From Gammaproteobacteria bacterium (GTDB taxonomy: Bacteria > Pseudomonadota > Gammaproteobacteria > Competibacterales > Competibacteraceae), in the NCBI GenBank assembly GCA_024235035.1, contig JACKNE010000007.1, positions 186,001 through 250,000 of the forward strand: a DNA stretch of 64,000 bases. The letters are read 5' to 3'. Positions within the stretch are counted from its first letter, which is position 1; the number at the start of each line of letters is the position of its first letter. Positions 1-8,281 of this stretch are shown piece by piece. A model generated the notes under the pieces. The model was given only the letters and a program-made list of their open reading frames with translations, ran no database searches and was not told where the DNA came from. The translations under genes were made by a program, and so were the position numbers.

Positions 1-124
1 GAAAGTCCTGTATGGATTGCCGGAGGCATCGTCTCGGCAAAATCGTCACCGATCGGTATTGGTCGTACCGAGCGGTTCTTCTGAACAGGATGAGCCGTCG
101 CGAACTCGAAGCACTGAATCCTAT

Positions 125-466
125 TCAACTATCGGCCAGGGTTCTCTCGATCTTATTCATCCAGATCAGCGCTTCATCCTGGGTCAACAGCAGAATTTGT
201 AACTGATTGCGAAAATCCTGCCAGGATTTTTCGACGTACTCGCCGAAGTTGTCTACGGAAACCACTATCCACTTCCCAGGCGGATCGGTAGCCTGCACAT
301 TCTGCACGGATCTCGTTCCTTGTTGCAGACATAGTAGATAGGTATCCAACGATCTGCGTACCGAGCCAATAGCGGCGATGTTCATCAGCCCGCCAATCCG
401 CAACGCGCATTGCCAAGCGAGCAGATTCACCGCTTGCTGGCGTTCGAACATTCTGTCGGTATTCAT
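125..466 (-). CDS. small helical protein, possibly phasin-like
   Basis: A 113-residue protein with no signal peptide and no clear membrane segment. Its composition (Ala/Leu/Gln/Asn rich, amphipathic helices, a Q-rich middle and a C-terminal half ending in a helical stretch with EYVEKSWQDFRNQLQ) recalls polyhydroxyalkanoate granule phasins, but I cannot find a diagnostic motif. I chose the ATG at 466 because a GAGGA ribosome site lies about seven bases before it; a TTG six bases upstream is the alternative. It lies downstream of thyA on the same strand, separated by about 150 bases, so it probably has its own promoter. The phasin reading is a guess from composition; the honest label is hypothetical protein. 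Confidence 0.5.
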   Translation of the reverse strand: MNTDRMFERQQAVNLLAWQCALRIGGLMNIAAIGSVRRSLDTYLLCLQQGTRSVQNVQATDPPGKWIVVSVDNFGEYVEKSWQDFRNQLQILLLTQDEALIWMNKIERTLADS

Positions 467-620
467 AGCCAATCCTCACTCTGTTCTCTTGATTGTGCAT
501 CGCAACATAATTTAGCGAAACCGTCAAGCAGTAGGTTTGCAAGGGTCGAAAGTCAGCGGCGCTGCGGATCTCCGCTCTGGATCGCCTCTCTTCACATGAC
601 CTCTATCCGTGACTCAATGT

Positions 621-1415
621 TCACACAGCGACAGGCGCTTTAAGCGCTGGATGGTACTGGTAATCGACGATGGCGAAATCCTCATACTGATAATCGAACA
701 GCGAACCCGAGCGTCGGTGAATCACCAATTTCGGCAATGGGTACGGCTCGCGGCCAAGTTGCAAACGAACCTGCTCCAGATGATTAAGATACAGATGACA
801 GTCACCGCCGGTCCAAATAAATTCACCCACGGTCAGATCGGTTTGCTGAGCAACCAAGTGGGTCAACAGTGCGTAACTGGCAATGTTGAACGGCACTCCC
901 AGAAACAGGTCGGCGCTGCGTTGATAAAGCTGGCAGGATAACGCACCATTGGCAACATAGAATTGAAACAGTAGATGACAGGGTGGCAACCGCATCTGTT
1001 CCAGTTCTCCAACGTTCCAGGCGGATACGATGATCCGCCGCGAATCCGGATCGCCTCGCAGCTGTTCGATCACACCGGCCAATTGGTCGAGGCAACGCCC
1101 GTCAGCGGCCCGCCAAGTTCGCCACTGCTGACCATAGATGGGTCCCAGATCGCCGTTTTCATCAGCCCACTCATCCCAGATGCTGACGCCGTGTTCATGT
1201 AGATAATGCACATTGGTGTCGCCGCGCAGAAACCATAGCAATTCATAAATGATCGAGCGCAAATGCAGTTTCTTGGTGGTGACGAGCGGAAAGCCAGTGC
1301 GCAGATCGAAACGTAACTGGGCGCCGAATAAACTCAGCGTTCCAACCCCGGTTCGATCCTGTTTACGCACGCCTTCATCGAGCACCTTCTGCAACAAGCC
1401 CAGATATCCCTTCAT
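621..1415 (-). CDS. thyA: thymidylate synthase ThyA
   Basis: Makes dTMP from dUMP using methylenetetrahydrofolate as carbon donor and reductant; cytoplasmic dimer. The 264 residues match the E. coli enzyme length exactly. The early RTGVGTLSLFG motif contributes to phosphate binding, the nucleophile is Cys146 in LPPCHLLFQFYV, the dUMP/folate region reads GVPFNIASYALLTHL, GDCHLYLNH follows, and the protein ends in the family-typical KAPVAV that closes over the folate. ATG start at 1415. The usual neighbour lgt is not beside it; the upstream gene is a divergent truncated regulator. Nothing about the enzyme looks broken. Confidence 0.98.
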   Translation of the reverse strand: MKGYLGLLQKVLDEGVRKQDRTGVGTLSLFGAQLRFDLRTGFPLVTTKKLHLRSIIYELLWFLRGDTNVHYLHEHGVSIWDEWADENGDLGPIYGQQWRTWRAADGRCLDQLAGVIEQLRGDPDSRRIIVSAWNVGELEQMRLPPCHLLFQFYVANGALSCQLYQRSADLFLGVPFNIASYALLTHLVAQQTDLTVGEFIWTGGDCHLYLNHLEQVRLQLGREPYPLPKLVIHRRSGSLFDYQYEDFAIVDYQYHPALKAPVAV

Positions 1416-1503
1416 GGTCGCGGACGCCGCCCATCGATTTCCCGGTCAAACGGGTGGTGTTTTATTGTGCAATGCAATATAGTCAGTCTCATTTCACAGA
1501 TTG

Positions 1504-1851
1504 ATGAATGCATCAGCCGTAAATCAGGCCACAAGGCAACGTATGACTGTCAAAGCAATATCCTCGATTCAGGTAATTACCCGACTTTCTCTGATACTGG
1601 AGGCCATGTCTGCTCACGATGAACCCGTCAGCCTCAAGATCTTATCTAGTACGACGGGCCTGCATCCTTCAACCACCTTCCGGATCTTGGCGTCTCTGAT
1701 CGAACATGGTTTCGTGGAACGCAGTGTCACGGGGTACTATCGTTTAGGAACCCGACTACTGCAACTGGGTAACCGGGTGCATGGGCGCATCGACCGACAT
1801 GCAGCTATTCGTTCCGTTTTGCCGAATGAATTGAACGGAACGAATAGCTAA
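1504..1851 (+). pseudogene. truncated IclR-family regulator (DNA-binding domain only)
   Basis: Encodes only the N-terminal winged helix of an IclR-family regulator. Readable features are VITRLSLILEAMSAHDEP, then LKILSSTTGLHPSTTFRILASL (helix-turn-helix) and ERSVTGYYRLGTRLLQLG (wing), about residues 20-90. IclR proteins are normally near 250 residues with a C-terminal effector-binding domain. Here the family-like sequence stops after AIRSVL and the frame ends ten residues later inside a 16-bp inverted repeat. The next gene is on the other strand, so the effector domain is lost rather than frameshifted. The start could be ATG 1504, TTG 1501 or ATG 1543; the last leaves the whole HTH intact. It could survive as a constitutive DNA-binding fragment, but a decayed gene is more likely. 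Confidence 0.75.
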
Positions 1852-1856
1852 GTTTT
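1803..1856 (+). terminator. 16-bp perfect hairpin followed by a T run
   Basis: Arms 1803-1818 and 1834-1849 are perfect reverse complements (16 bp) around a 15-base loop, followed by AAGTTTTT. This fits a rho-independent terminator for the plus strand. It forms the last codons of the truncated IclR frame and lies about 27 bases beyond the stop of the converging SSS-kinase gene, so it may stop transcription from both sides. The stem is only moderately GC-rich and unusually long, so a remnant of a mobile-element end is also possible. Confidence 0.65.
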
Positions 1857-1875
1857 TCGCGGGCTTCGTCGGCGC

Positions 1876-4599
1876 TTACAGGGTTCCAGGTAATTCCACG
1901 ATGAACATGGCGCCCTTTCCGGTTTCGCTCTCCACCCAGATGCGCCCATTGTGGTATTCGACGATCCTTTGGCTGATAGGTAGCCCTAGCCCCGTGCCTT
2001 TCGGCTTGCCGGCATGGGCATTGCTCACTTGATGAAATTTCTCAAAGATCAATTTGTGTTGATCAGAAGCGATGCCGGGGCCGTTGTCGATCACCTCGAT
2101 GCGCCAACGATTCGAGCTGGGTTGCAAACGGATGGTGACTTTGCCGCCTTGTTCCGGACAGAATTTCACCGCATTGGACAGCAGGTTGATGATGACCTGA
2201 GTCAAGCGATCGTGGTCGCCATCGATGATTACCGGCGCGTCGCCTAGCTCTTCGTGTAGCGCCACTGCCTTGTCACAAAACAATTGGCTGGTCGAATTGA
2301 TGGCGTCCTGAATCAGCGTACGAAGATCAATTTCATCCATATGCCATTCGATGCGCCCGGAGTCGATCTTGGCCATATCCAGCACTTGGTTGATCAGTCG
2401 GGTTAGGCGTTCGCTTTCCTTGACGATGATGCTCAGAAACTTGCTACGCTGCTCCACTTCCATATCAGGGTTCGCCAAGAGAATTTCCGAAAATGCCCGG
2501 ATCGAAGTCAACGGAGTGCGCAGTTCATGGGTCACTGTGGAGATGAATTCATCCTTGAGGCGGTCGAGTTCTCGCAACCGGTTATTCGCTTCGCGCAGTT
2601 CAGCGGACGCTGCCTCCAGTTCGCCGGATTTTTGCTCCAAACGGCGGCTGTATTCAAGTACCTGAGTGCTCTCATCGAGAATGGTCATCACCTCTTCGAT
2701 ACTGAGCACCTCACCCATCACGATGGACGAAATCATCACTCGAGCGGACGCCGCGCCAATCGCGCCGGCCAGCAATCGTTCGGTGTAGTGGATCAATCGG
2801 GAATCGGCCTGTAGCGGATAACCACCGTGGTCATGCGCATAGCGGTCGAAAGCTTCAGTGGCGCGCTGCGGGCCGAGAAACCGAGATAACAAGTCATACA
2901 ACTCGGCGGTTTCCACCACGCCCCGCCATAACAGCGAATCACCATCGTGGCGCTCACGCTTCAGGATATCGACGAACTGGCTGCCTTGCACCTGTTCAAG
3001 AGGGTCCGGCTGGCTCAGCATGGAGCCAAACACCAACCCGCCGATATTGAGCAACATGCTCCAGAATACCGAATGCATGTAGGGATCGAGATTCTTCAGA
3101 CCAAACAAGGCATAAGGTTTGAGTAATTCCAGACCCAGCAAGCCGGTATCGACAAAATCGGTGCCGATCCAGCCGGAGCGAGCCATAGCCGGCAACAGTA
3201 ACGTGTAAGCCCAAACCAGGAAGCCGCCGCTCAAGCCGATTAAAGCGCCTCGCCGATTCGCTCGCTTCCAGAAGAGACCAATCAGGATCGGCGGTGCAAA
3301 TTGGGCGGCGGCGGCAAAAGAAACCAGTCCGCTGGTGACCAGGGCATAGGATTCGCTGACAAACCGGAAATACAGGTACCCCAGCAGGATCAAAATTACG
3401 ATGCCGACGCGGCGGATGCCCAATAGCAGGCCCGATAGATCCGTTTGTCCGGCCAGCCAGCGGGGATTGGCGCGCAGCAGAATCGGCATCACCAGATCGT
3501 TGCAGACCATGGTAGATAGCGTGACGGTCTCGAACATGATCATGCTGGCGGCGGCTGACAAGCCACCCAGGAACACCAGCAGCGCCAGCATCGGCATGTG
3601 CTCGGCCATCGGCAACGCCAGAACAAAGGTGTCGGCGTCTACGTCGCCATTGTTGAACATCAGTCGTCCACCCAGGGCAATGGGTAGCACGAACAGGTTG
3701 ATGGCAAACAAGTAGAGAGGGAACAGCCAGATCGCCTTGCGGATATGCGCCTCATTGACATTTTCCACGACCAGCACCTGGAATTGCCGGGGCAGAAACA
3801 GAAAGGCCATCATCGACAGGAAAGTCAACGACAACCAGCCACCGTAACCGCCCGGCACCACCTCGAAGCGCAGCAGCGGCGCCAGATCCGGGTGTTCCGC
3901 TGCATGCTGGAACAGATCGCCGGGACCGTCGAAGAGCATGAAAGTCACTACGACGCCGACCAGCATAAAGGCCAACAATTTGAACATGGATTCGAATGCG
4001 ACCGCGGCGACCATGCCTTCGTGGCGCTCGGTATTGTCGATGTGGCGGGTGCCAAACAGAATGGTGAACACGATCAGCACCAGCGCCACGAAAAAAGTGG
4101 TATCCATCCACACCGGATGCTGCGTGGAAATAGCCAGCCGGCTGACCTCCGGATACTGGCGCAACAGGCTAAAACTGGCGGCAATGGCTTTCAACTGAAT
4201 TGAAATATATGGCAGGATGCCCAGCATGACGATCAATGTCACCATCCCGGCCAATAGGCCGCTTTTACCATAGCGGGAACCGATGAAGTCGGCGATGGAG
4301 GTGATGCGGTGAACCTTCGTGATCCGCACAATACGCCGCAGTACGAACCAAAACAGCACCGCCATCAGGGTTGGTCCCAGATAAACCGGCAGAAAATCCA
4401 CCCCACTGACCGCCGCCAACCCGACGCTGCCGTAGAAAGTCCAGGCGGTGCAATAAATCGCCAGCGACAGCGTATAGATATAGGGATTGGCAATGATCGA
4501 ACGACCTGCATCGGCGCGTTGATCGCCGTAGTAGGCAATGCCAAACAACAAGCCCATGTAGGCCAGAGCGCTGGCGATGATGATGCCGTCACCCATCAT
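1876..4599 (-). CDS. SSS-family transporter / sensor histidine kinase (CbrA/CrbS-like)
   Basis: A 907-residue inner-membrane sensor. Residues about 5-520 form a sodium:solute symporter (SLC5) module with roughly 13 hydrophobic helices. Next comes a STAC-like segment with LLSRFLGPQRATEAF, a coiled coil, then HisKA with the phospho-acceptor His691 in THELRTPLTS and an HATPase domain with NLLSNAVKF, DNGPGI and GTGLGLPIS. There is no receiver domain. This layout is that of CbrA (carbon/nitrogen use) and CrbS (acetate switch); which it resembles more cannot be settled by eye. The ATG follows directly on the stop of the small membrane protein upstream (TGAATG), implying translational coupling. The likely partner is the single-domain regulator at 7072-7446 in the same operon. 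Confidence 0.92.
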   Translation of the reverse strand: MMGDGIIIASALAYMGLLFGIAYYGDQRADAGRSIIANPYIYTLSLAIYCTAWTFYGSVGLAAVSGVDFLPVYLGPTLMAVLFWFVLRRIVRITKVHRITSIADFIGSRYGKSGLLAGMVTLIVMLGILPYISIQLKAIAASFSLLRQYPEVSRLAISTQHPVWMDTTFFVALVLIVFTILFGTRHIDNTERHEGMVAAVAFESMFKLLAFMLVGVVVTFMLFDGPGDLFQHAAEHPDLAPLLRFEVVPGGYGGWLSLTFLSMMAFLFLPRQFQVLVVENVNEAHIRKAIWLFPLYLFAINLFVLPIALGGRLMFNNGDVDADTFVLALPMAEHMPMLALLVFLGGLSAAASMIMFETVTLSTMVCNDLVMPILLRANPRWLAGQTDLSGLLLGIRRVGIVILILLGYLYFRFVSESYALVTSGLVSFAAAAQFAPPILIGLFWKRANRRGALIGLSGGFLVWAYTLLLPAMARSGWIGTDFVDTGLLGLELLKPYALFGLKNLDPYMHSVFWSMLLNIGGLVFGSMLSQPDPLEQVQGSQFVDILKRERHDGDSLLWRGVVETAELYDLLSRFLGPQRATEAFDRYAHDHGGYPLQADSRLIHYTERLLAGAIGAASARVMISSIVMGEVLSIEEVMTILDESTQVLEYSRRLEQKSGELEAASAELREANNRLRELDRLKDEFISTVTHELRTPLTSIRAFSEILLANPDMEVEQRSKFLSIIVKESERLTRLINQVLDMAKIDSGRIEWHMDEIDLRTLIQDAINSTSQLFCDKAVALHEELGDAPVIIDGDHDRLTQVIINLLSNAVKFCPEQGGKVTIRLQPSSNRWRIEVIDNGPGIASDQHKLIFEKFHQVSNAHAGKPKGTGLGLPISQRIVEYHNGRIWVESETGKGAMFIVELPGTL

Positions 4600-4893
4600 T
4601 CAGGGTGACTCCGGTGGCTCGTGAGTATCGGGATCACCGCCTGGCCGGGAGAAACCCTTGGTTCGGGTCGCTCCAGACTTGTGAGACTCGGTCAGTTCAC
4701 GGATTTCCGAACGCTCCACCACCATGATCAACACAACGATAAGCACAAACCACGCTAGATAAAGATAAAAGTACAGTAGCGGTATGCCAAGCGGCGCCCA
4801 CGACCGGTTGAACAGATCCAGCACCGGATAGTTGATCGCCAGGACTCCGCAGATGAACAGAATCGTGATGTATTCCCGGGATTGTTGCCGCAT
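4600..4893 (-). CDS. small two-TM protein coupled to the SSS-kinase
   Basis: A 97-residue protein with two hydrophobic helices (about residues 8-28 and 38-60) and a charged, Pro-rich cytoplasmic tail. Its stop codon abuts the kinase start codon, so the two are probably translated in coupled fashion. Small membrane proteins occur at the same place in related loci: CbrX before CbrA in Pseudomonas, and DUF4212-type small subunits before SSS transporters. It has the size and position of these, but I do not recognise a definite family signature. It may be an accessory subunit of the transporter domain. Confidence 0.75.
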   Translation of the reverse strand: MRQQSREYITILFICGVLAINYPVLDLFNRSWAPLGIPLLYFYLYLAWFVLIVVLIMVVERSEIRELTESHKSGATRTKGFSRPGGDPDTHEPPESP

Positions 4894-4968
4894 TGGAGAG
4901 TGAGTGAGCGCTGAGTGGTCTAGTAAGCAAGCGTAGGAGTCGGTATGGCTTTTGTCTGGTTTTCAAGC

Positions 4969-7065
4969 TCAGAAATTCGCTTGGGTCTTGCGAATTTTTA
5001 CCATCTTGTCGGAAGCCTCCAGCGCCTGGCCGAGGGTTTTGACGCCTTGGGCTTCCAATAGATCGAGCAATTTGAGAAAGACTTGAGCTGTGACCAACGA
5101 GTCTCCCAAGGCGGTGTGACGATCATGTACATCGACTCCCAGGCGGTCGGCAATGGCGTCCAGGTTATGATCGTCGGTGTAGTCGTGCAGGTAACCGGAC
5201 AATAACAGAGTGTCCAATACCGGATTACTGAAGTGGACACCGACTTTCTGCTCTTTCATCTTGAGGAATTTCATGTCGAAAGCCGCATTGTGGGCGACCA
5301 GCACGGTTTGGTCATCGCCGACGAACTTACGAAATTGCGGCAGCACTACATCGACGCCCGCCTTACCCTTGACCATATCGTCGGTGATGCCGTGGAAGCG
5401 GATCGAGGCTTTGGGGATCGGTCGGCTAGGGTTGACCAGTTGATCGAAATTTTCACCCGCCAGCATCCGGCGATTGACGATGCGCACGCCAGCAATCTGG
5501 ATGATCTCATCACCTTTGGAAGGCGCTAATCCAGTGGTTTCGGTATCGAATACCACGTAAGTCAGCGCACTCAGCGGATAGTTGAGCAGTTCACCCCATT
5601 CCTCACGATGTTGAGCCAGAGAGAAATCGTAGAATTCAGGCCGTTCCGGCAGATCTGTCGGGGGTTCCTTCCATTGGCGTGCTGAACTCGGCAACGGCAA
5701 ACGCAGCAGCGCATATCCGGGTCGCCGGTGGAATTGACTCCAGATATCGCTGTTATGTCGGCGCAGGATTTCGCCCACCGTGGTCGCTCCCACCAGATCC
5801 TGCACATGTTGACCGAGCCAACCTTCCAGATAGTCAGCGGACAGAGGCGCTCCTGGCCAGATGATATCCAAGTAAACGTGACGATTGCCCAACAAACACT
5901 CGATCTCGAAGGTCGAACTGACCCCGTGAGCGTGCAAGTGTTCGATGGTGTGTTCCAGCAGCAGCATGATCGAATGGTTATCCACATTCAGCCATAGCGG
6001 CATGCCTACCAGGCTGACTTGAATGCCGATGCGTTTTTCCAGATGATGGATAACGCTGCCGATCAAGTCAGCGGAGTAGACGTCGTTCATCGGCCAGCGG
6101 CTAGCGTACAGATTACGCAACTCAAGGGCTAGATCTTGCAAGCGTTGGCTGAGTCGTTCGCTTTCCTCGACGATCACGCGCTGGAAGCCTTCGCGCTGCG
6201 TTTGGTCCATTTGGGCGAAGTTCATGACCATTTCCGCCGCCGCTCGTAGATTAGCCAGGGGTCGGCGCAAATCTTCGGTGCGCGTCTTCAGTAAGGAGCG
6301 ATCCACCTGTTGGGTCACATCGCGGAAGGTGATCACGAAAGCAGGCGTGCGGTGGGTGGCGCCCGGCAACAGACTCATCCGGCAATGGAACAGGGTTTCG
6401 TCATCGACGGTGGCGCAAACGAATTCGGCGTCGCTGGCTGGCTTGCTTTCGCCACTGCTCTGTTGACGGTAGAGCAGCAATTGCAGGGTGCTCTCGATCG
6501 GAGCGCGAGTCCACAGGTCATAAAGCGAACGCCCTAGTCCCAGCGATTCGCGGTTGGGCAATAATTTCACCGCTGCCGGATTGTAGAGCAGGATACGCGC
6601 TTCGCTGTCGCAGACCAAAACGCCTTCCGACAATTCGCGCAATACGGTTTCCAAGCGAGCTTTCTGCTCCTCGATCTCCTGGGTGCCTGTCGCAGCGGCA
6701 GCAGCGGCTTCACGACGGGCCTTATGCAAGGCTTCGCCCAATTGCAGCAGCATGGCTGGAAACTGACCCAGCCAATGTTGGCGCGGCAATTCCAGCGTGT
6801 AACCAGGATTGCTGCGCGTGATGATCCGTGTGCCGCGCGCCAGGGCGCCCAATGGAATGAAGCAATACCAGTCGAGCATCGACCAAACCACGGTAGTGGC
6901 GCCCACGATGGCGAATGCCGCCAGGATTAGCCAGAGCAGTATCCAATCCCGCTGCTCAGGTTCCGGCACCGTTTGGAAAACTTGCCAGCCGATCCAGAGT
7001 AGTGAAACCAGCGTCAGGACCGCTGGGATCAACCACAGCAACCAGAGCCGGGTCCGGTAGCGCAT
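4969..7065 (-). CDS. membrane kinase-like (degenerate) protein fused to DEDDh 3'-5' exonuclease
   Basis: A 698-residue fusion. Two TM helices (about 7-30 and 40-69) are followed by a HAMP-like linker and coiled coil, a PAS domain (about 140-250) and a DHp-like helix pair. In the latter the H-box reads EDLRRPLANLRAAAE, with Glu264 where a kinase has His. A CA-like region (about 365-465) lacks clear N and G boxes. The C-terminal 190 residues are a DnaQ-type exonuclease: Asp507 and Glu509 in FDTETTGL, the Exo II motif AHNAAFD and the Exo III motif HTALGD. The exonuclease looks catalytically complete while the kinase part does not. It lies 6 bases after the response regulator stop and heads toward the SSS-kinase. 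A paralogue lies at 60028-62160. Confidence 0.9.
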   Translation of the reverse strand: MRYRTRLWLLWLIPAVLTLVSLLWIGWQVFQTVPEPEQRDWILLWLILAAFAIVGATTVVWSMLDWYCFIPLGALARGTRIITRSNPGYTLELPRQHWLGQFPAMLLQLGEALHKARREAAAAAATGTQEIEEQKARLETVLRELSEGVLVCDSEARILLYNPAAVKLLPNRESLGLGRSLYDLWTRAPIESTLQLLLYRQQSSGESKPASDAEFVCATVDDETLFHCRMSLLPGATHRTPAFVITFRDVTQQVDRSLLKTRTEDLRRPLANLRAAAEMVMNFAQMDQTQREGFQRVIVEESERLSQRLQDLALELRNLYASRWPMNDVYSADLIGSVIHHLEKRIGIQVSLVGMPLWLNVDNHSIMLLLEHTIEHLHAHGVSSTFEIECLLGNRHVYLDIIWPGAPLSADYLEGWLGQHVQDLVGATTVGEILRRHNSDIWSQFHRRPGYALLRLPLPSSARQWKEPPTDLPERPEFYDFSLAQHREEWGELLNYPLSALTYVVFDTETTGLAPSKGDEIIQIAGVRIVNRRMLAGENFDQLVNPSRPIPKASIRFHGITDDMVKGKAGVDVVLPQFRKFVGDDQTVLVAHNAAFDMKFLKMKEQKVGVHFSNPVLDTLLLSGYLHDYTDDHNLDAIADRLGVDVHDRHTALGDSLVTAQVFLKLLDLLEAQGVKTLGQALEASDKMVKIRKTQANF

Positions 7066-7071
7066 GGCGAT

Positions 7072-7446
7072 TCAGCCCGCTTCAGCCAGCAACTCGCGGA
7101 CCCGCTCCACCACTTCTTGGGTTGAGAATGGTTTGGTGATGTAATCATCCGCACCCAACGCCAAACCCTTTTCCCGTTCGACCTCACGCCCTTTAGCCGT
7201 CAGCATGATAATGCGAACGCTGGCCCAATCAGGGTGGGCGCGAATGGCCTGGCAAACTTCGTAGCCGTTCTTGCGCGGCATCATAACATCGAGTAATACC
7301 AGATCCGGCGGTTCAGCAGTGATAGCGGCCAACGCTGCTTCGCCATCCGAGGCGGTGCGCACCTGGAAACCCGCTTGCTTCATCAAAAACTCTAAGGACA
7401 GGACAATGTTCGGTTCATCATCCACCACCAGAATCTTGTTGGACAT
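7072..7446 (-). CDS. single-domain response regulator (CheY-like)
   Basis: A 124-residue stand-alone receiver with no output domain. Acidic pocket D9/D10, phospho-acceptor D53 in LLDVMMP, T83 and K105 in YITKPFS are all present, so phosphotransfer should work. I chose the ATG at 7446, preceded by GGGGGAG; an upstream in-frame start would add nine residues that match no receiver. It is co-directional with the exonuclease fusion (6-base gap) and the SSS-kinase downstream, and is the obvious receiver for that kinase. With no DNA-binding domain it presumably acts by protein contact or as a phosphate sink. Confidence 0.93.
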   Translation of the reverse strand: MSNKILVVDDEPNIVLSLEFLMKQAGFQVRTASDGEAALAAITAEPPDLVLLDVMMPRKNGYEVCQAIRAHPDWASVRIIMLTAKGREVEREKGLALGADDYITKPFSTQEVVERVRELLAEAG

Positions 7447-7488
7447 ATCCACTCCCCCGGTCAGTGGGTTCACTCGCTCGGGCGATAC

Positions 7489-7827
7489 TTATGCGGGTTT
7501 ATCAGTATTGCTGCGCACCGTGTCTTTATCGTGCGGTTCCGGTGCAGAATCGGTCTTGCGGTCAGGCGCATCCTTGCTCATTGTGGTGGTCATGTTTCCA
7601 CCACTGGCCTTGGCGATCGCCTCCCAGAATTTCTGCACCATTTCCATCGAGTATTGAGTAGGCAACAACGGCTTGAACAAACCGAGAGTGTCGAAGTTGA
7701 TCACACCGCGCTGCATATTGTCGCGGACGACCTGCAAGATATCATCATGCAGGGGCTGCACATTCGGCAGGCCCAGAAATTCGCGCATTTCCTGGGCGGT
7801 GGCTTCAACGCTGACATTGACTTTCAT
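7489..7827 (-). CDS. DUF6489-family protein
   Basis: A 112-residue soluble protein beginning MKVNVSVEATAQEMREFLGLPNV, followed by a helical stretch and a disordered, charged C-terminus. The opening segment (a beta strand followed by a predicted helix with FLGLP) is typical of DUF6489, which is found in PHA-producing and other proteobacteria; its function is not known to me. The start at 7827 is set by a GAGG site about ten bases upstream and by similarity beginning at this Met; the open frame runs another 47 codons upstream through repeat-derived sequence that I regard as non-coding. It is first in the minus-strand operon leading to the SSS-kinase. Confidence 0.75.
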   Translation of the reverse strand: MKVNVSVEATAQEMREFLGLPNVQPLHDDILQVVRDNMQRGVINFDTLGLFKPLLPTQYSMEMVQKFWEAIAKASGGNMTTTMSKDAPDRKTDSAPEPHDKDTVRSNTDKPA

Positions 7828-8281
7828 CAAGAAACATCCTCGTGCTTCAGGACTGCAAACCCGGCCGCTGGGGCCGGGCCACGAAATAGGGAACCGCCTG
7901 ACTTGTTCACGAAATAGGGAACCGCCTGACTTAGCAAGGATAGCAGGAATAATGCGGGTCTTCTGCACTGGACCTTGTCGTCATCGTTCTCAACGGGCGA
8001 AATTAATAGAAATCATTGCTTCGGGCAACCATTAACCAATGCACCCGCAGTCGCACCATGGCGCTGCCCAGTACCCTAAGCACAAGATGTCGCTCTGAAC
8101 TTGCACAGCCATCGTGGGCCAAATGGCGCAACAGCATGTTGTGTCCGACCCGGCAATCCGAAATCTTCGTAGTATCGTTATAACCAAAAAGTATTGGAGT
8201 AATCGCTTTTTCTTACCAGAAAATATAAATCAATCTGCTTTTCAACCTCTTCTTCTACCGCCAGCCAACTGAAGTGAACCC
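7828..8281. other. 454-base intergenic region (divergent promoters, no gene seen)
   Basis: Separates the minus-strand DUF6489/kinase operon from the plus-strand APS kinase gene, so it should carry both promoters. It holds a GC-rich hairpin at 7860-7878 (7-bp stem, loop GCTGG) in the leader of the DUF6489 gene, the tandem repeat at 7880-7932, and an AT-rich stretch from about 8170 to 8260 that suits the APS kinase promoter. I could not assign -35/-10 boxes or a regulator site with confidence and see no convincing coding sequence. Confidence 0.5.
7880..7932. repeat. two tandem copies of a 25-base unit, period 28
   Basis: The 25-base string beginning CACGAAATAGGGAACC occurs at 7880-7904 and again, identical, at 7908-7932, separated by three bases. 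It lies about 50 bases upstream of the DUF6489 start, next to the GC-rich hairpin. It could be a duplicated operator, a slippage product or part of a dispersed repeat family; no other copy was noticed in this window. Confidence 0.85.
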
